A DNA stretch of 9,925 nucleotides, from the NCBI GenBank assembly GCA_016209665.1, contig JACQVT010000050.1:1-9925 (forward strand), written 5' to 3'. The DNA is from Planctomycetota bacterium (GTDB lineage: Bacteria > Planctomycetota > Phycisphaerae > UBA1845 > PWPN01). A program made the position numbers and the translations under genes. The notes beneath the pieces were generated by a model. The model saw only the letters and a list, made by a program, of their open reading frames with translations, ran no database searches and was not told the DNA's origin. Shown here piece by piece: positions 1 to 7,072 of this stretch. The stretch's first letter is position 1. Each line of letters begins with the position of its first letter.

Positions 1-280
1 GGCCCAGCAGATGCTCGACGTACAGTTGTGTCGCTCGGCTCCATCGTCGTTCGGGTCGCTCATGGAACACGTAATAATCGCCGTCGTACTGGCCGTGGAT
101 GAGATCGACCGACAGCCGCGGATGATTGAAAACCACGCCGCAGCCGCCGCACCTGAACAGGCGAAAGGGGTCCGGACGCCCCGGAAACGACAGCGTCCAC
201 AGATGCCGCGAACGGCCACCGCCGCACAGTTCGCACGACGGCCGAACCACGTCCAGATCGGTCTGAGCGGCAATCATCAT
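1..280 (-). CDS. Class I SAM methyltransferase with N-terminal zinc ribbon (3' end outside window)
   Basis: Only the first 93 codons are present; the frame runs open off the left edge. The translation begins MMIAAQTDLDVV. It carries two CxxC pairs, C16-E-L-C19 and C44-G-G-C47, followed by GVVFNHPRL and then GQYDGDYY. This zinc-ribbon-then-YDxDYY layout is typical of the leader domain in sugar- and polysaccharide-associated class I methyltransferases (Methyltransf_13/Methyltransf_23 type); the SAM-binding Rossmann fold would lie beyond the window. Two ATG codons occur in tandem at 280 and 277. An AGGAG (298-294) lies 13 bases upstream of the first, which is long spacing. The gene is separated from the GT9-like gene by 163 bases holding a hairpin and an inverted-repeat element, so its expression may be uncoupled from the rest of the cluster. 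The zinc-ribbon call is strong; the methyltransferase call is inferred, because the catalytic part is not visible. Confidence 0.8.
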   Translation of the reverse strand, partial: MMIAAQTDLDVVRPSCELCGGGRSRHLWTLSFPGRPDPFRLFRCGGCGVVFNHPRLSVDLIHGQYDGDYYVFHERPERRWSRATQLYVEHLLG

Positions 281-299
281 CCGGGCACTCCGGCTCCTG

Positions 300-433
300 A
301 GAGGGTGTGTGAGAACGTCCAGACTCGTCGGAACCGCGACCGTGAGGGAGCGGCATTCTGCCCCCCGGGCGTTGTCCGCCGCAGTCCGCTTGCTAGCGGG
401 TGCGGTTCGGAAAGGGCTTCTCACACACCCTCT
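300..433. repeat. Inverted-repeat element (MITE-like), 16-bp perfect arms
   Basis: Positions 300-315 (AGAGGGTGTGTGAGAA) are the exact reverse complement of 418-433. The arms enclose 102 bases with no credible gene. If the element is taken as 301-432 with 15-bp arms, the trinucleotide TGA flanks it on both sides (298-300 and 433-435), as a short target duplication would. The interior holds a small hairpin (CCGCT/AGCGG, 387-400) and a GAGGGAGCGGCATT stretch (346-359) of a kind I recall as dispersed in planctomycete genomes; that recollection is unchecked. A non-autonomous transposable element or a REP-type intergenic repeat are both possible. Confidence 0.6.
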
Positions 434-442
434 GAGAAGCCC
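414..442 (-). terminator. Hairpin just after the GT9-like gene, weak intrinsic terminator candidate
   Basis: Read on the minus strand, the GT9-like stop codon (446-444) is followed one base later by GGGCTTCTC, an 11-base loop, and GAGAAGCCC, a perfect 9-bp stem ending in CCCTTTCC. Position and stem suit a Rho-independent terminator, but the T-tract is only three long, so termination would be weak or partial. One side of the stem and the loop overlap an arm of the 300-433 inverted repeat, so the RNA could instead fold into a much larger stem. Confidence 0.45.
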
Positions 443-443
443 A

Positions 444-1418
444 TCAGGCCAGTTGGTAGCGCACGAACTTCTGGACCGGCCACGGCCAGCGGGCGTAGCG
501 TCGCGGCTCGATGACGCGGCGGTTCAGGGCCGTCCGAACCGCCCATTTGCACCGGAACGCCGCTCGCTGAATCGCCGAGCCCGTCCGCCGCCCGATGGCC
601 CGCAGGGCGGTGAGCACCTGGCGGGCCGCGTCCTGAGGCTCCGGCAACTGCGGCAGCTCGCGCACGATCACCGGCGAGCCCAAAGGGTTCCACCACGTCT
701 CGTAGCGCTGGCGGTTCGTGATCTCCCACCGCCACATCAGGTACCGTTGCAGCGACCACACCATCGTGGGGCAGCCGCACAGCGCCGCCAGGTGCAACCC
801 ACCGGTCGACTGCCCGACCGCCAGGTCGCAGCCCGACAGCATCGCGATCGCCGCCTCGGAGTCGTTCGGATAGACGCTCGTGCGCACGCCGTGCTCGCCG
901 AGCCGCCGGGCCAGTTCGCTCCAATGCGACGGCGGCCAGTTGTGCCCGCTCCGGTACGCCCGCGTCCGCGCGACGAGCACGACCCACGGTGAGTCTGGCG
1001 CGTCCGCGACCGGCCTCTCGTACCGCATGAACCGCTGATGTCGGTTGTCGCACGGCCACAGCGTGCCGTCGTAGGCCGGCCACAGTGTGTCCACCGTGCC
1101 GCCTTGCTCAGTGAGTTCCGTCACCGCTCGATCGACCAGCCCGGCGACGCACTGGCGGATGCGCTCGGCGGGCAGCAGCTCGTTCGACGCCGTGACGATC
1201 CGGCGGTCTTCGTAGGCCGTCCCCGGCAGGTAGCCCAGGTCCACCGCCTGATAGTCCAGCTTCATGCCGTTGTAGAAGCCCGCCTTGCCCGCCGGGCCGA
1301 GCACGACGAGTCGATCGTAGCCTCCGCGGGTGAAGACCCAGCGCACGCGGCCCTGCCAGGACATCAGCTCCCAGCCGATCTCGCCCACGTACGGCGCCGT
1401 CAACAGCACGCGGCTCAT
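444..1418 (-). CDS. GT9-like (heptosyltransferase-like) glycosyltransferase
   Basis: This 324-residue protein opens with MSRVLLTAPYVGEIGWEL and has the nucleotide-sugar-binding C-terminal lobe of ADP-heptose:LPS heptosyltransferase-like enzymes. Residues 151-172 read R-x-x-x-Y-x-S-G-H-N-W-P-P-x-H-W-x-x-L-x-x-x-L, and 196-222 read GCDLAVGQSTGGLHLAALCG followed by CPTMVWS. The second stretch corresponds to the family's D-x-x-x-G-x-x-T-G-x-x-H-L-A-A block. The N-terminal lobe (GEIGWELMSWQGRVRW, 12-27) matches a group of poorly characterised GT9-like proteins rather than true heptosyltransferases, so I do not assign heptose as the donor. A likely role is cytoplasmic transfer of one sugar during surface-polysaccharide assembly. 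The ATG overlaps the preceding stop by 4 bases (ATGA), and GGAGG (1427-1423) sits 4 bases upstream, indicating translational coupling. The basic C-terminus, about residues 276-320, may contact membrane lipids. Confidence 0.75.
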   Translation of the reverse strand: MSRVLLTAPYVGEIGWELMSWQGRVRWVFTRGGYDRLVVLGPAGKAGFYNGMKLDYQAVDLGYLPGTAYEDRRIVTASNELLPAERIRQCVAGLVDRAVTELTEQGGTVDTLWPAYDGTLWPCDNRHQRFMRYERPVADAPDSPWVVLVARTRAYRSGHNWPPSHWSELARRLGEHGVRTSVYPNDSEAAIAMLSGCDLAVGQSTGGLHLAALCGCPTMVWSLQRYLMWRWEITNRQRYETWWNPLGSPVIVRELPQLPEPQDAARQVLTALRAIGRRTGSAIQRAAFRCKWAVRTALNRRVIEPRRYARWPWPVQKFVRYQLA

Positions 1419-3358
1419 GATGCCTCCACCAGCACCGGCTGCGGCAGTTCGCCCACGCGCAGCCGCTGAAACTCGATGCCGTCAACCGAACCGATCGCGC
1501 CGCGCGGACACTCCAATTCACGGATCATGACTTCGATCGTCAACAGACTCAGCAGCGGCACGCACTCGCGCGGCTTCACACACGCGGTCATCCACAGCCG
1601 CCGCACCGCGTTCGGCCGCAGGTATTCCAGCACCCGTGCGTCACCTGCGAGCAGTGGCTCGAACATGCCACTATTCTGGCACGTCTCGAATGCCCAGGCC
1701 CGGGCCGCCAAGGAATCTCGTCCGTACCGCCGGACGCTTTGATATCGCAGCCTGGCCCACGTTGAGTAGAGTTGCTCGCGTCGCCAACGGGATTCGCGCG
1801 CCCACCGGCCGCGGACCAGCGGCATACCGCTGCACCCGTCCGCCCGCGGCACCCGGGCGAACGCCGGGAACCGCCGCACGAGCACGTCGATGTAGAGCTG
1901 CCGCGCCCGGCGCAGGCTCGCCGGCGTCGCCGCGAACCACTCGATCATCTGCCGATCGCACGCCGGGTGGCGGGCCAGGACGTCCCGCCGATACATTGCG
2001 GGCACCAGGACGTCGTTACGGCCGCTGCGGCCGGCGATGATGGCGTACTCCGCCCGGCACAACGGATCGTCCGCGTGAGATGCACGGAACGAATCGTCCA
2101 CGTGCGATTCCCAGCGGGCCAAGCTGCCGATTGCCAGGTCCTCGCGGAGCAAGCCACCGATCAACCCCGGTTCGCCGCCGCCGTGCAGGAAATCGCGGGC
2201 CCAGCGATGCTCGTGCGGCGGACGGTCGGGTGGCACGTCGGCGTCGGTGGGCAGGTCCGATCCGCCCAGTACCCCGTGCAGGTAGCCCTCGATCAGCACC
2301 GCGCCGGCCTGCCCGGCCAACCAGGAGGCGATCGGTGCGCCGAGCGCCAGGTGCCCGGCGCCGTGCAGGCCGTCCGTGTCGACGATCGATGCCCGCAGTT
2401 GCTCCGGCAACGATCGTTCATCGAGCAGCAGGGCGTCATGCGATGCCCCCGCCACACGGGCCAATTGCCGGCCGAACCGTATGTCCTCGCCATAAGCAAA
2501 CCCCGACGTGTAGCACGTCGGCACGCGGCCGAGATCGTGGCACATCGCCAGGAACATCCGCGAATCGAGCCCGCCGCTGAGCCCCTGCAGGACCGGGGCG
2601 CGGCAGCGAGTCATCCGGTCGATCGTCGCCCGCGAGGTTTCGACGAACCCGTCGAGCACCTCGTCGTAGGACCGCGGCGTTGACGGCCGATGCCGGAAAT
2701 CCCAGTATCGCCGTGCCATCACCCGCCGGCCGTCGTACCGAAGGCTGTGGGCCGCCTCGAGCCAGTACACGCCCGCGATCAGGGTGTGGTCGTCGAGCAT
2801 GTTCTGCGTGCGGAGGAGGTCCGCCACCCCGTCCTCGTCGATCCGCAGCGGCGATCCGCTCGCCTGCCAGGTGAGGCGGGCCCGCGGCGATACGATCAGC
2901 CGTTCCGCATCCGCCCACCAGAACAGCGGGATCAACCCCCAGCGGTCGTTGAACACCGTCCAAGTCCGGGTCTCGTTGTCGTACCAGGCCCCGCAGAAGG
3001 TACCGTCGATCTCGGCCAGGATTCCGGGCCCGCCGGTGAGGAGCTTTTGTCGCACGATGGCCGCGGCCGCGTGAGATGACAGCGAGTCGGTTCGTCCCGA
3101 CCACGAGGGCGGCGGAATCATCTCGCCCGCCCAGATCAGGATCCCGTGATTATCGCAATGGATGCCTGGCCCGCAGGTGGGTTCGTCCACCGGCGACGAC
3201 ACCGCCGCCACCGCGAAGCCCGGCCCCTCGAGCGCGGCCACCCGCGGCGCGGCCTGCCCCGCGGCGGCGAGCATCTCCCGCACCGACGACCGCGCCCGAC
3301 CCGGTCGCGGATCGCACACCATGTAAATGCCCGGATATGCCCGTCGAGATGCTGCCAC
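1415..3358 (-). CDS. Asparagine synthase-related protein lacking the glutaminase cysteine
   Basis: This 647-residue protein has the two-part layout of class B asparagine synthetases. The N-terminal part (about 8-220) resembles a class II glutamine amidotransferase: YPGIYMV (8-14) lies where MCGIAGI is expected, and NDRWGLIPLFW (137-147) matches the family's R-D-R-x-G-x-x-P-L-x-Y block. The C-terminal synthase part has an intact ATP-pyrophosphatase loop, SGGLDSR (261-267), then TSGFAYGEDIRFGRQLA. The nucleophile cysteine is replaced by proline (P9), so glutamine hydrolysis is not expected; ammonia, another amine donor, or a different adenylation-dependent reaction is likely. Homologues in O-antigen loci (for example WbpS, WbtH) are thought to amidate uronic-acid sugars, and by context this protein may modify the exported glycan or a precursor. 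Start is GTG with GGAGG 5 bases upstream. There is a 4-base overlap with the next gene. The last 200 residues are less recognisable. Confidence 0.82.
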   Translation of the reverse strand: MAASRRAYPGIYMVCDPRPGRARSSVREMLAAAGQAAPRVAALEGPGFAVAAVSSPVDEPTCGPGIHCDNHGILIWAGEMIPPPSWSGRTDSLSSHAAAAIVRQKLLTGGPGILAEIDGTFCGAWYDNETRTWTVFNDRWGLIPLFWWADAERLIVSPRARLTWQASGSPLRIDEDGVADLLRTQNMLDDHTLIAGVYWLEAAHSLRYDGRRVMARRYWDFRHRPSTPRSYDEVLDGFVETSRATIDRMTRCRAPVLQGLSGGLDSRMFLAMCHDLGRVPTCYTSGFAYGEDIRFGRQLARVAGASHDALLLDERSLPEQLRASIVDTDGLHGAGHLALGAPIASWLAGQAGAVLIEGYLHGVLGGSDLPTDADVPPDRPPHEHRWARDFLHGGGEPGLIGGLLREDLAIGSLARWESHVDDSFRASHADDPLCRAEYAIIAGRSGRNDVLVPAMYRRDVLARHPACDRQMIEWFAATPASLRRARQLYIDVLVRRFPAFARVPRADGCSGMPLVRGRWARESRWRREQLYSTWARLRYQSVRRYGRDSLAARAWAFETCQNSGMFEPLLAGDARVLEYLRPNAVRRLWMTACVKPRECVPLLSLLTIEVMIRELECPRGAIGSVDGIEFQRLRVGELPQPVLVEAS

Positions 3359-3363
3359 GAGCG

Positions 3364-3368
3364 CCTCC
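3364..3368 (-). promoter_or_regulatory. Shine-Dalgarno GGAGG setting the GTG start of the asparagine synthase-like gene
   Basis: On the minus strand GGAGG is followed by CGCTC and then GTG at 3358-3356. The spacing is ideal and no other start competes nearby. This matters because it makes the absence of a Met-Cys start genuine rather than a mis-called start. Confidence 0.65.
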
Positions 3369-3423
3369 GTGCGCGTCCGTCTTCGCTGAAACCGGCTCTC
3401 AGCGCGCTAACGAGCCGCGGGAG

Positions 3424-4791
3424 TCACGAAACCAACGAGCTGCGGGCTTCAGCCCGCGCGGTGATCCGTCCGGGACCAACACTCGTTCTGCCGTCTCGTT
3501 GGTCCGCGCGGGCTGAAGCCCGCGGCTCGTCGACCAACGTCCCCACCCGTTGCCGGCGCCGCCCCGCCAAGTCGCTCAGCAGCGACATCCACTGCCGACC
3601 GATCGCTCGCGGGTCGTGCTCCGTCATCGCCTTGGCGCGGGCCCGCTCGCCCAATTGCCGCCGCAGCTCGGGGTTGCCGGCCAGCTTTTCCAGAACCATC
3701 GTCAGTACATCGACGGCGAGCGGCGGCACGCAGATGCCGCACCGCCCGCGGTCCACCAGTTCCGCCATCCCGCCCGTCTCCGTCACGACCACCGGCTTGC
3801 CCGCCGCCATCGCCTCCAACACCATGTTGCTCGACGATTCCCGGGGCGAGCACAGCACGACCACGTCCATCCGGCCATACGCCGACCACGGATCGTCCGT
3901 GATGCCCCCCCACTCGACGCGATTGGCGATGCCCAGCTCCGCCGCCAACTCCGCCAGCGATGCCCGCTGGGCCCCTTCGCCGTACAACGCGACGCGAACG
4001 GGCACCTCCGACTTCATCGCTGCCACCGCCCGCAGCAGGACGTCCAGTCGCTTGTCCGAGCCGATCCTGCCGACGAAACCGATGGTAACCGCATCTATAC
4101 CACTGTCCGGCAACGATCGCGAAGCCGCAAGCGACAAGTCGGTTGGACCTCGAACCGGTGGTTCCACAACCGTCATCACCGCGTTCGAGATCACGACTCC
4201 GCGTCGGCACGGATACCGATACAACCGCTCGTACTCGCGCCGGACCTCCTCGCTGTTGTACACCACCCGCCGCGCCAGCAGCGCCGTCAGCCACGTCTTG
4301 GCGACCACCCGCCGGCGGTGCAAACCGATGCCCGGCACCAGCCCGAATACGTGCCGTCGCGACGGAACGTCCTCGACCGGCCAGGCCATTGTCCGATGGG
4401 TCGATACCACCGGCACGCCGGCCAGCCGCGCCCCGACCACCGCGCAGCGAAACGGCGTGTTCGACGACTGCACCACCACCGCCACGTCCGGCCGCACCCG
4501 CCGGAACCACCGCCGCCGATCCGCGATCCGCGACCAGGTGTATTCACGATCGCCGGCGCACGCGCGGTCGATCCAGTCCACCTCGTCGATGTCGATCCGC
4601 TCGCCGAACGCCGCCCGCAGCGGCCCGTACACGTTCTCGCCGGACAGCGCCACGGTGATTCGCCAGCCGGCAGCCAGCACCGTCTCGGCCAGGAAGCGAC
4701 AGAACGTCTCCATCCCGCCGGTGCGGGCCGGATGGCCGACCACCAGGGCGAGGTGTCCCGGGCGCGGATTGTCACGGCCGATCTCGCTCAA
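3424..4791 (-). CDS. GT4-family glycosyltransferase with repeat-encoded C-terminal tail
   Basis: This is a 455-residue GT-B fold enzyme. The N-terminal lobe contains GHPARTGGMETF (19-30), the glycine-rich entry motif of GT4 enzymes. The C-terminal lobe starts near 236 with IGFVGRIGSDKRLDVLLRA, and residues 315-341 hold SPRESSSNMVLEAMAAGKPV, including the E-x7-E pair E318/E326 that contacts the nucleotide sugar. It should transfer a sugar from a nucleotide donor to the growing glycan at the cytoplasmic face. The natural fold seems to end near residue 415; residues 420-455 are encoded by an inverted repeat and are probably not functional sequence. The start is TTG immediately after the GT2 stop (TGATTG), with GGAG 9 bases upstream. 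The first in-frame ATG is residue 27, inside the GGME motif, so it is too late. Sugar specificity cannot be told. Confidence 0.88.
   Translation of the reverse strand: MSEIGRDNPRPGHLALVVGHPARTGGMETFCRFLAETVLAAGWRITVALSGENVYGPLRAAFGERIDIDEVDWIDRACAGDREYTWSRIADRRRWFRRVRPDVAVVVQSSNTPFRCAVVGARLAGVPVVSTHRTMAWPVEDVPSRRHVFGLVPGIGLHRRRVVAKTWLTALLARRVVYNSEEVRREYERLYRYPCRRGVVISNAVMTVVEPPVRGPTDLSLAASRSLPDSGIDAVTIGFVGRIGSDKRLDVLLRAVAAMKSEVPVRVALYGEGAQRASLAELAAELGIANRVEWGGITDDPWSAYGRMDVVVLCSPRESSSNMVLEAMAAGKPVVVTETGGMAELVDRGRCGICVPPLAVDVLTMVLEKLAGNPELRRQLGERARAKAMTEHDPRAIGRQWMSLLSDLAGRRRQRVGTLVDEPRASARADQRDGRTSVGPGRITARAEARSSLVS
3435..3530. repeat. Nested inverted repeat with two GCGGGCT hairpins
   Basis: Positions 3435-3461 are the reverse complement of 3504-3530 over 27 bases with a single mismatch. 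Each arm contains its own 7-bp hairpin (GCGGGCT-TC-AGCCCGC at 3442-3457, and GCGGGCT-GA-AGCCCGC at 3508-3523). The segment between holds a further pair, GGACCAAC (3473-3480) and GTTGGTCC (3498-3505). A partial extra copy of the arm start, CGAGCCGCGGG, lies just outside at 3411-3421. The whole block encodes the last 35 or so residues of the GT4 protein. GCGGGCTTCAGCCCGC-type elements are, from memory, dispersed widely in planctomycete and related genomes. Confidence 0.75.
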
Positions 4792-5745
4792 TCACCGCGT
4801 CTCCGTCGCGGGCACGTGCAAACCGGCGGTGATGCGATCCCACCACCGGAGCACGTCCATCGGAATCCATCGTTTGCGCCACATTCGGCGAATCTCGGAG
4901 TCGTCCGGGACCAGCCGATGGGCCAACGCCAGTAGTTGACGATAAGCGTCAGAGTCTCGGCGATAGTGCGCTTCCTTGGCGACCCGCAGCACCGGCTCGA
5001 CCATGTACTGCCGCACGCTCTCGGCCGCCAACCGGGCGAACGCCTCGGGCCGTCGCTGCCGGAACCGCTCCTGGGCCAACCAGTGCATGTAGGCCATATG
5101 GCAGGGACGGCTCGACAGGTTATTGCCGTGCCGGCGAATGCGATACAGCGGCTCGGGCAAGTAGACGAACTCGCAGCAGGAAGCCGCCATCAACGACATC
5201 CCGAAGTCCTCCGTGCCGACCAGGTCCGGATCGTAGTTGCCCAGTTCCAGAATCACCGATCGCCGCAGCATGCTCGACGCCCCGCACACGGGGTTCCGCT
5301 CAAACACGGTACGCAGGCATCGGCCGACGGCCAGCCCGCCGCCCAGCCGTTCGGTGGGCGCCTGCCGATTGTCGGACCGGAAGATCATTGCCCCCGTGTG
5401 TGCGAGCGTGTGCGGGTGGCTCCGCTGCAACACCGCCAGTTGTTTCTCGTGCTTGGTCGGGTCGAGGACGTCGTCGGCATCGACGAAAGCGATGAAGTCG
5501 CCCTTCGCCTCGCTCACCCCGATGCGTCGGGCGGCGCCGGGGCCGCCGATGGTGTTGTGCAGGATCCGCACCTTGGGCCCCTCGGCGGCGGCCACCGCGA
5601 CACTGCGGTCGGTACTCCCGTCGTCAATCACCAGCACTTCCACCGGCGGCACCGTCTGCTCCAGAGCGCTGTGGATGGCCTCGGCCAGAGTGGCCTCGGC
5701 GTTCAGGCACGGGATGATGACACTGACCGATGCACCGGGGTTCAT
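4792..5745 (-). CDS. GT2-family glycosyltransferase
   Basis: This 317-residue protein has a GT-A fold catalytic domain at its N-terminus: VSVIIPCLNAEATLAEAIHS (7-26), VLVIDDGSTDRSV (37-49), GGPGAARRIGV (67-77), and the metal-binding DADD motif (89-92) after GDFIAFV. An acidic ED pair (179-180, in VGTEDFGMS) sits where family 2 enzymes place the catalytic base. It should use a UDP- or GDP-sugar for processive or single-sugar transfer on the cytoplasmic side. The C-terminal 100 residues are helical and not recognisable; no membrane segment is seen. The ATG overlaps the stop of the ATPase gene by 4 bases and has GGAG (5756-5753) 7 bases upstream, so the two are translationally coupled. The acceptor and linkage cannot be read from sequence. 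Confidence 0.9.
   Translation of the reverse strand: MNPGASVSVIIPCLNAEATLAEAIHSALEQTVPPVEVLVIDDGSTDRSVAVAAAEGPKVRILHNTIGGPGAARRIGVSEAKGDFIAFVDADDVLDPTKHEKQLAVLQRSHPHTLAHTGAMIFRSDNRQAPTERLGGGLAVGRCLRTVFERNPVCGASSMLRRSVILELGNYDPDLVGTEDFGMSLMAASCCEFVYLPEPLYRIRRHGNNLSSRPCHMAYMHWLAQERFRQRRPEAFARLAAESVRQYMVEPVLRVAKEAHYRRDSDAYRQLLALAHRLVPDDSEIRRMWRKRWIPMDVLRWWDRITAGLHVPATETR
4801..4804 (-). promoter_or_regulatory. Shine-Dalgarno GGAG supporting the TTG start of the GT4 gene
   Basis: On the minus strand, GGAG inside the last codons of the GT2 gene is followed by 9 bases that include that gene's TGA, then TTG (4791-4789). Together with the lack of any ATG before the conserved N-terminal motif, this favours the TTG start. 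Confidence 0.5.
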
Positions 5746-7064
5746 GTTTCCGCTCCGATCGTCTGGGCTGAGGATTCACGCGAGACAGCGGGGGACGATG
5801 CCTTCGTCCCTGTGTCCCTGCGTTGCACGATCTCCCACTGCCGCGGCTGATGCACCGGGCCATCGGTAGCGCCGTCCGCCACCACGCTGATGCGGTAGGC
5901 GCGATCGTGCCAGTCGTGCTCGGGCAGGCCCTTTTCGTCCGCCAGAGCCACGCTTACCTGATAGACACCCTCGCCCAACGAGAGTTTGGGAAAACTCACA
6001 GCCACCGTGCCCGCCCCCTCGCATCGGCCGGGCCGCAACCCATCCCGACGCGATTCGAACTGGTAGAACAGGCCCGCCCCGAACATGTGCACGGCGAGCG
6101 CGAAGTTCGGGTCGACCAGCCCGTCCGTGGCGGGGTCGATCTCGTAATCGATTTCCAGCCTCACCGGTTCGCCCGAAACGAAGGTGCGAGCCGGTGTGCC
6201 GTCGTGCTTGAGGATGCGTACGGCGGTGATCTGCGCGGGCCCGTCGCGGGCAACCCGTCCACCCAGGTGCGAGTTCTCGAGTCCCTGCGGGTTCGCATCC
6301 TCGAGGTCGGTCACCAGCCGGCTGTACTCGGCGATCGCCGCGTCCGCCGTGCCCTCCAGGCGCACCCGCCCGTGGTCCAGCAGCACCACCCGGTCACAGA
6401 ACCGCTTGATCTGGGCGAGGTTGTGCGACACGAAAAGCACCGACGTGCCGCGGCGCAGGAAACGCCGCATCGCATCCATGCACTTCGCCTTGAACGACAC
6501 GTCGCCGACCGACAACACCTCGTCGACCAGCAGCACGTCGGGCTCCATGTGGGCCGCGATCGAGAACCCCAGCCGCACGTACATCCCCGATGAGTAACGC
6601 TTCACCGGCATGTCGAGGAAGTCGCCGATCCCCGCGAACTCGACGATCCGGTCGAACTTCCGGTGGATTTCCGCCCGCCGCATTCCCAGGATCGCTCCGT
6701 TGACGTAGATGTTTTCCCGGCCCGACAAATCGCCGTGAAAGCCGGCGCCCACCTCGATCAGTCCGCTGAGCCGCCCGTTGACCCGGACCCGCCCGCGGTC
6801 CGGCCGCAGCACCCGCGACAGCACCTTGAGCATGGTGCTCTTGCCCGCCCCGTTAGGCCCGATCACGCCCACCGCCTCGCCCCGAGGCACCCGCAGGCTG
6901 ACGTCCCGCAGGGCCCAGTACGTGTCCGTCTGCCCCGCGTCCAACGAGAGCAGTCGCCGCGCCCCGCGGACGGCCGCCTCCCACAGCAGCCCGTCCGCAC
7001 CGCCCTTTCGGAACTGCTTCCACAGGCCGTCGATCTCAATGGCTGTCGGGCAACAGTGACTCAT
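5742..7064 (-). CDS. wzt: Polysaccharide ABC transporter ATPase with C-terminal glycan-recognition domain (Wzt-type)
   Basis: The 440-residue protein has a complete nucleotide-binding domain: Walker [10 protein letters not shown] (69-77), the export-family signature [15 protein letters not shown] (156-170), Walker B VLLVDE (177-182), and the H-loop histidine H214 in FVSHN. The YSSGM form of the signature is characteristic of teichoic-acid and O-antigen exporters (TagH/Wzt/KpsT group). Residues from about 262 to 412 form an extra beta-rich region ([44 protein letters not shown]) that matches Wzt C-terminal domains. In E. coli O8/O9a those domains bind the modified non-reducing end of the glycan and license export. 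The last 25 or so residues are a low-complexity tail. It pairs with the permease at 8157-8975, though a methyltransferase gene lies between them. It starts 8 bases after that gene's stop, with only a weak ribosome site. Confidence 0.93.
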   Translation of the reverse strand: MSHCCPTAIEIDGLWKQFRKGGADGLLWEAAVRGARRLLSLDAGQTDTYWALRDVSLRVPRGEAVGVIGPNGAGKSTMLKVLSRVLRPDRGRVRVNGRLSGLIEVGAGFHGDLSGRENIYVNGAILGMRRAEIHRKFDRIVEFAGIGDFLDMPVKRYSSGMYVRLGFSIAAHMEPDVLLVDEVLSVGDVSFKAKCMDAMRRFLRRGTSVLFVSHNLAQIKRFCDRVVLLDHGRVRLEGTADAAIAEYSRLVTDLEDANPQGLENSHLGGRVARDGPAQITAVRILKHDGTPARTFVSGEPVRLEIDYEIDPATDGLVDPNFALAVHMFGAGLFYQFESRRDGLRPGRCEGAGTVAVSFPKLSLGEGVYQVSVALADEKGLPEHDWHDRAYRISVVADGATDGPVHQPRQWEIVQRRDTGTKASSPAVSRESSAQTIGAET

Positions 7065-7072
7065 GATTCATC

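Noticed and set aside
60..356. A 98-codon minus-strand frame starting MPLPHGRGSD
   Set aside because: Its start lies inside the inverted-repeat element and it runs in a different frame from the zinc-ribbon protein; the peptide is a translation of repeat DNA.
300..433. Possible CRISPR or tandem array because of repeated arms
   Set aside because: There are only two arms and they are inverted, not direct, with no regularly spaced units.
1772..2683. A 303-codon plus-strand frame
   Set aside because: It is antisense to the asparagine-synthase-like gene, and its Arg/Pro/His-rich composition has no motif.
3146..4939. A 597-codon open frame on the plus strand
   Set aside because: It lies antisense across the GT4 gene and into the asparagine-synthase-like and GT2 genes. 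Its translation is rich in Arg, Ser, Thr and Pro with no recognisable motif, as expected for a shadow frame in GC-rich DNA, whereas the minus strand carries clear family motifs.
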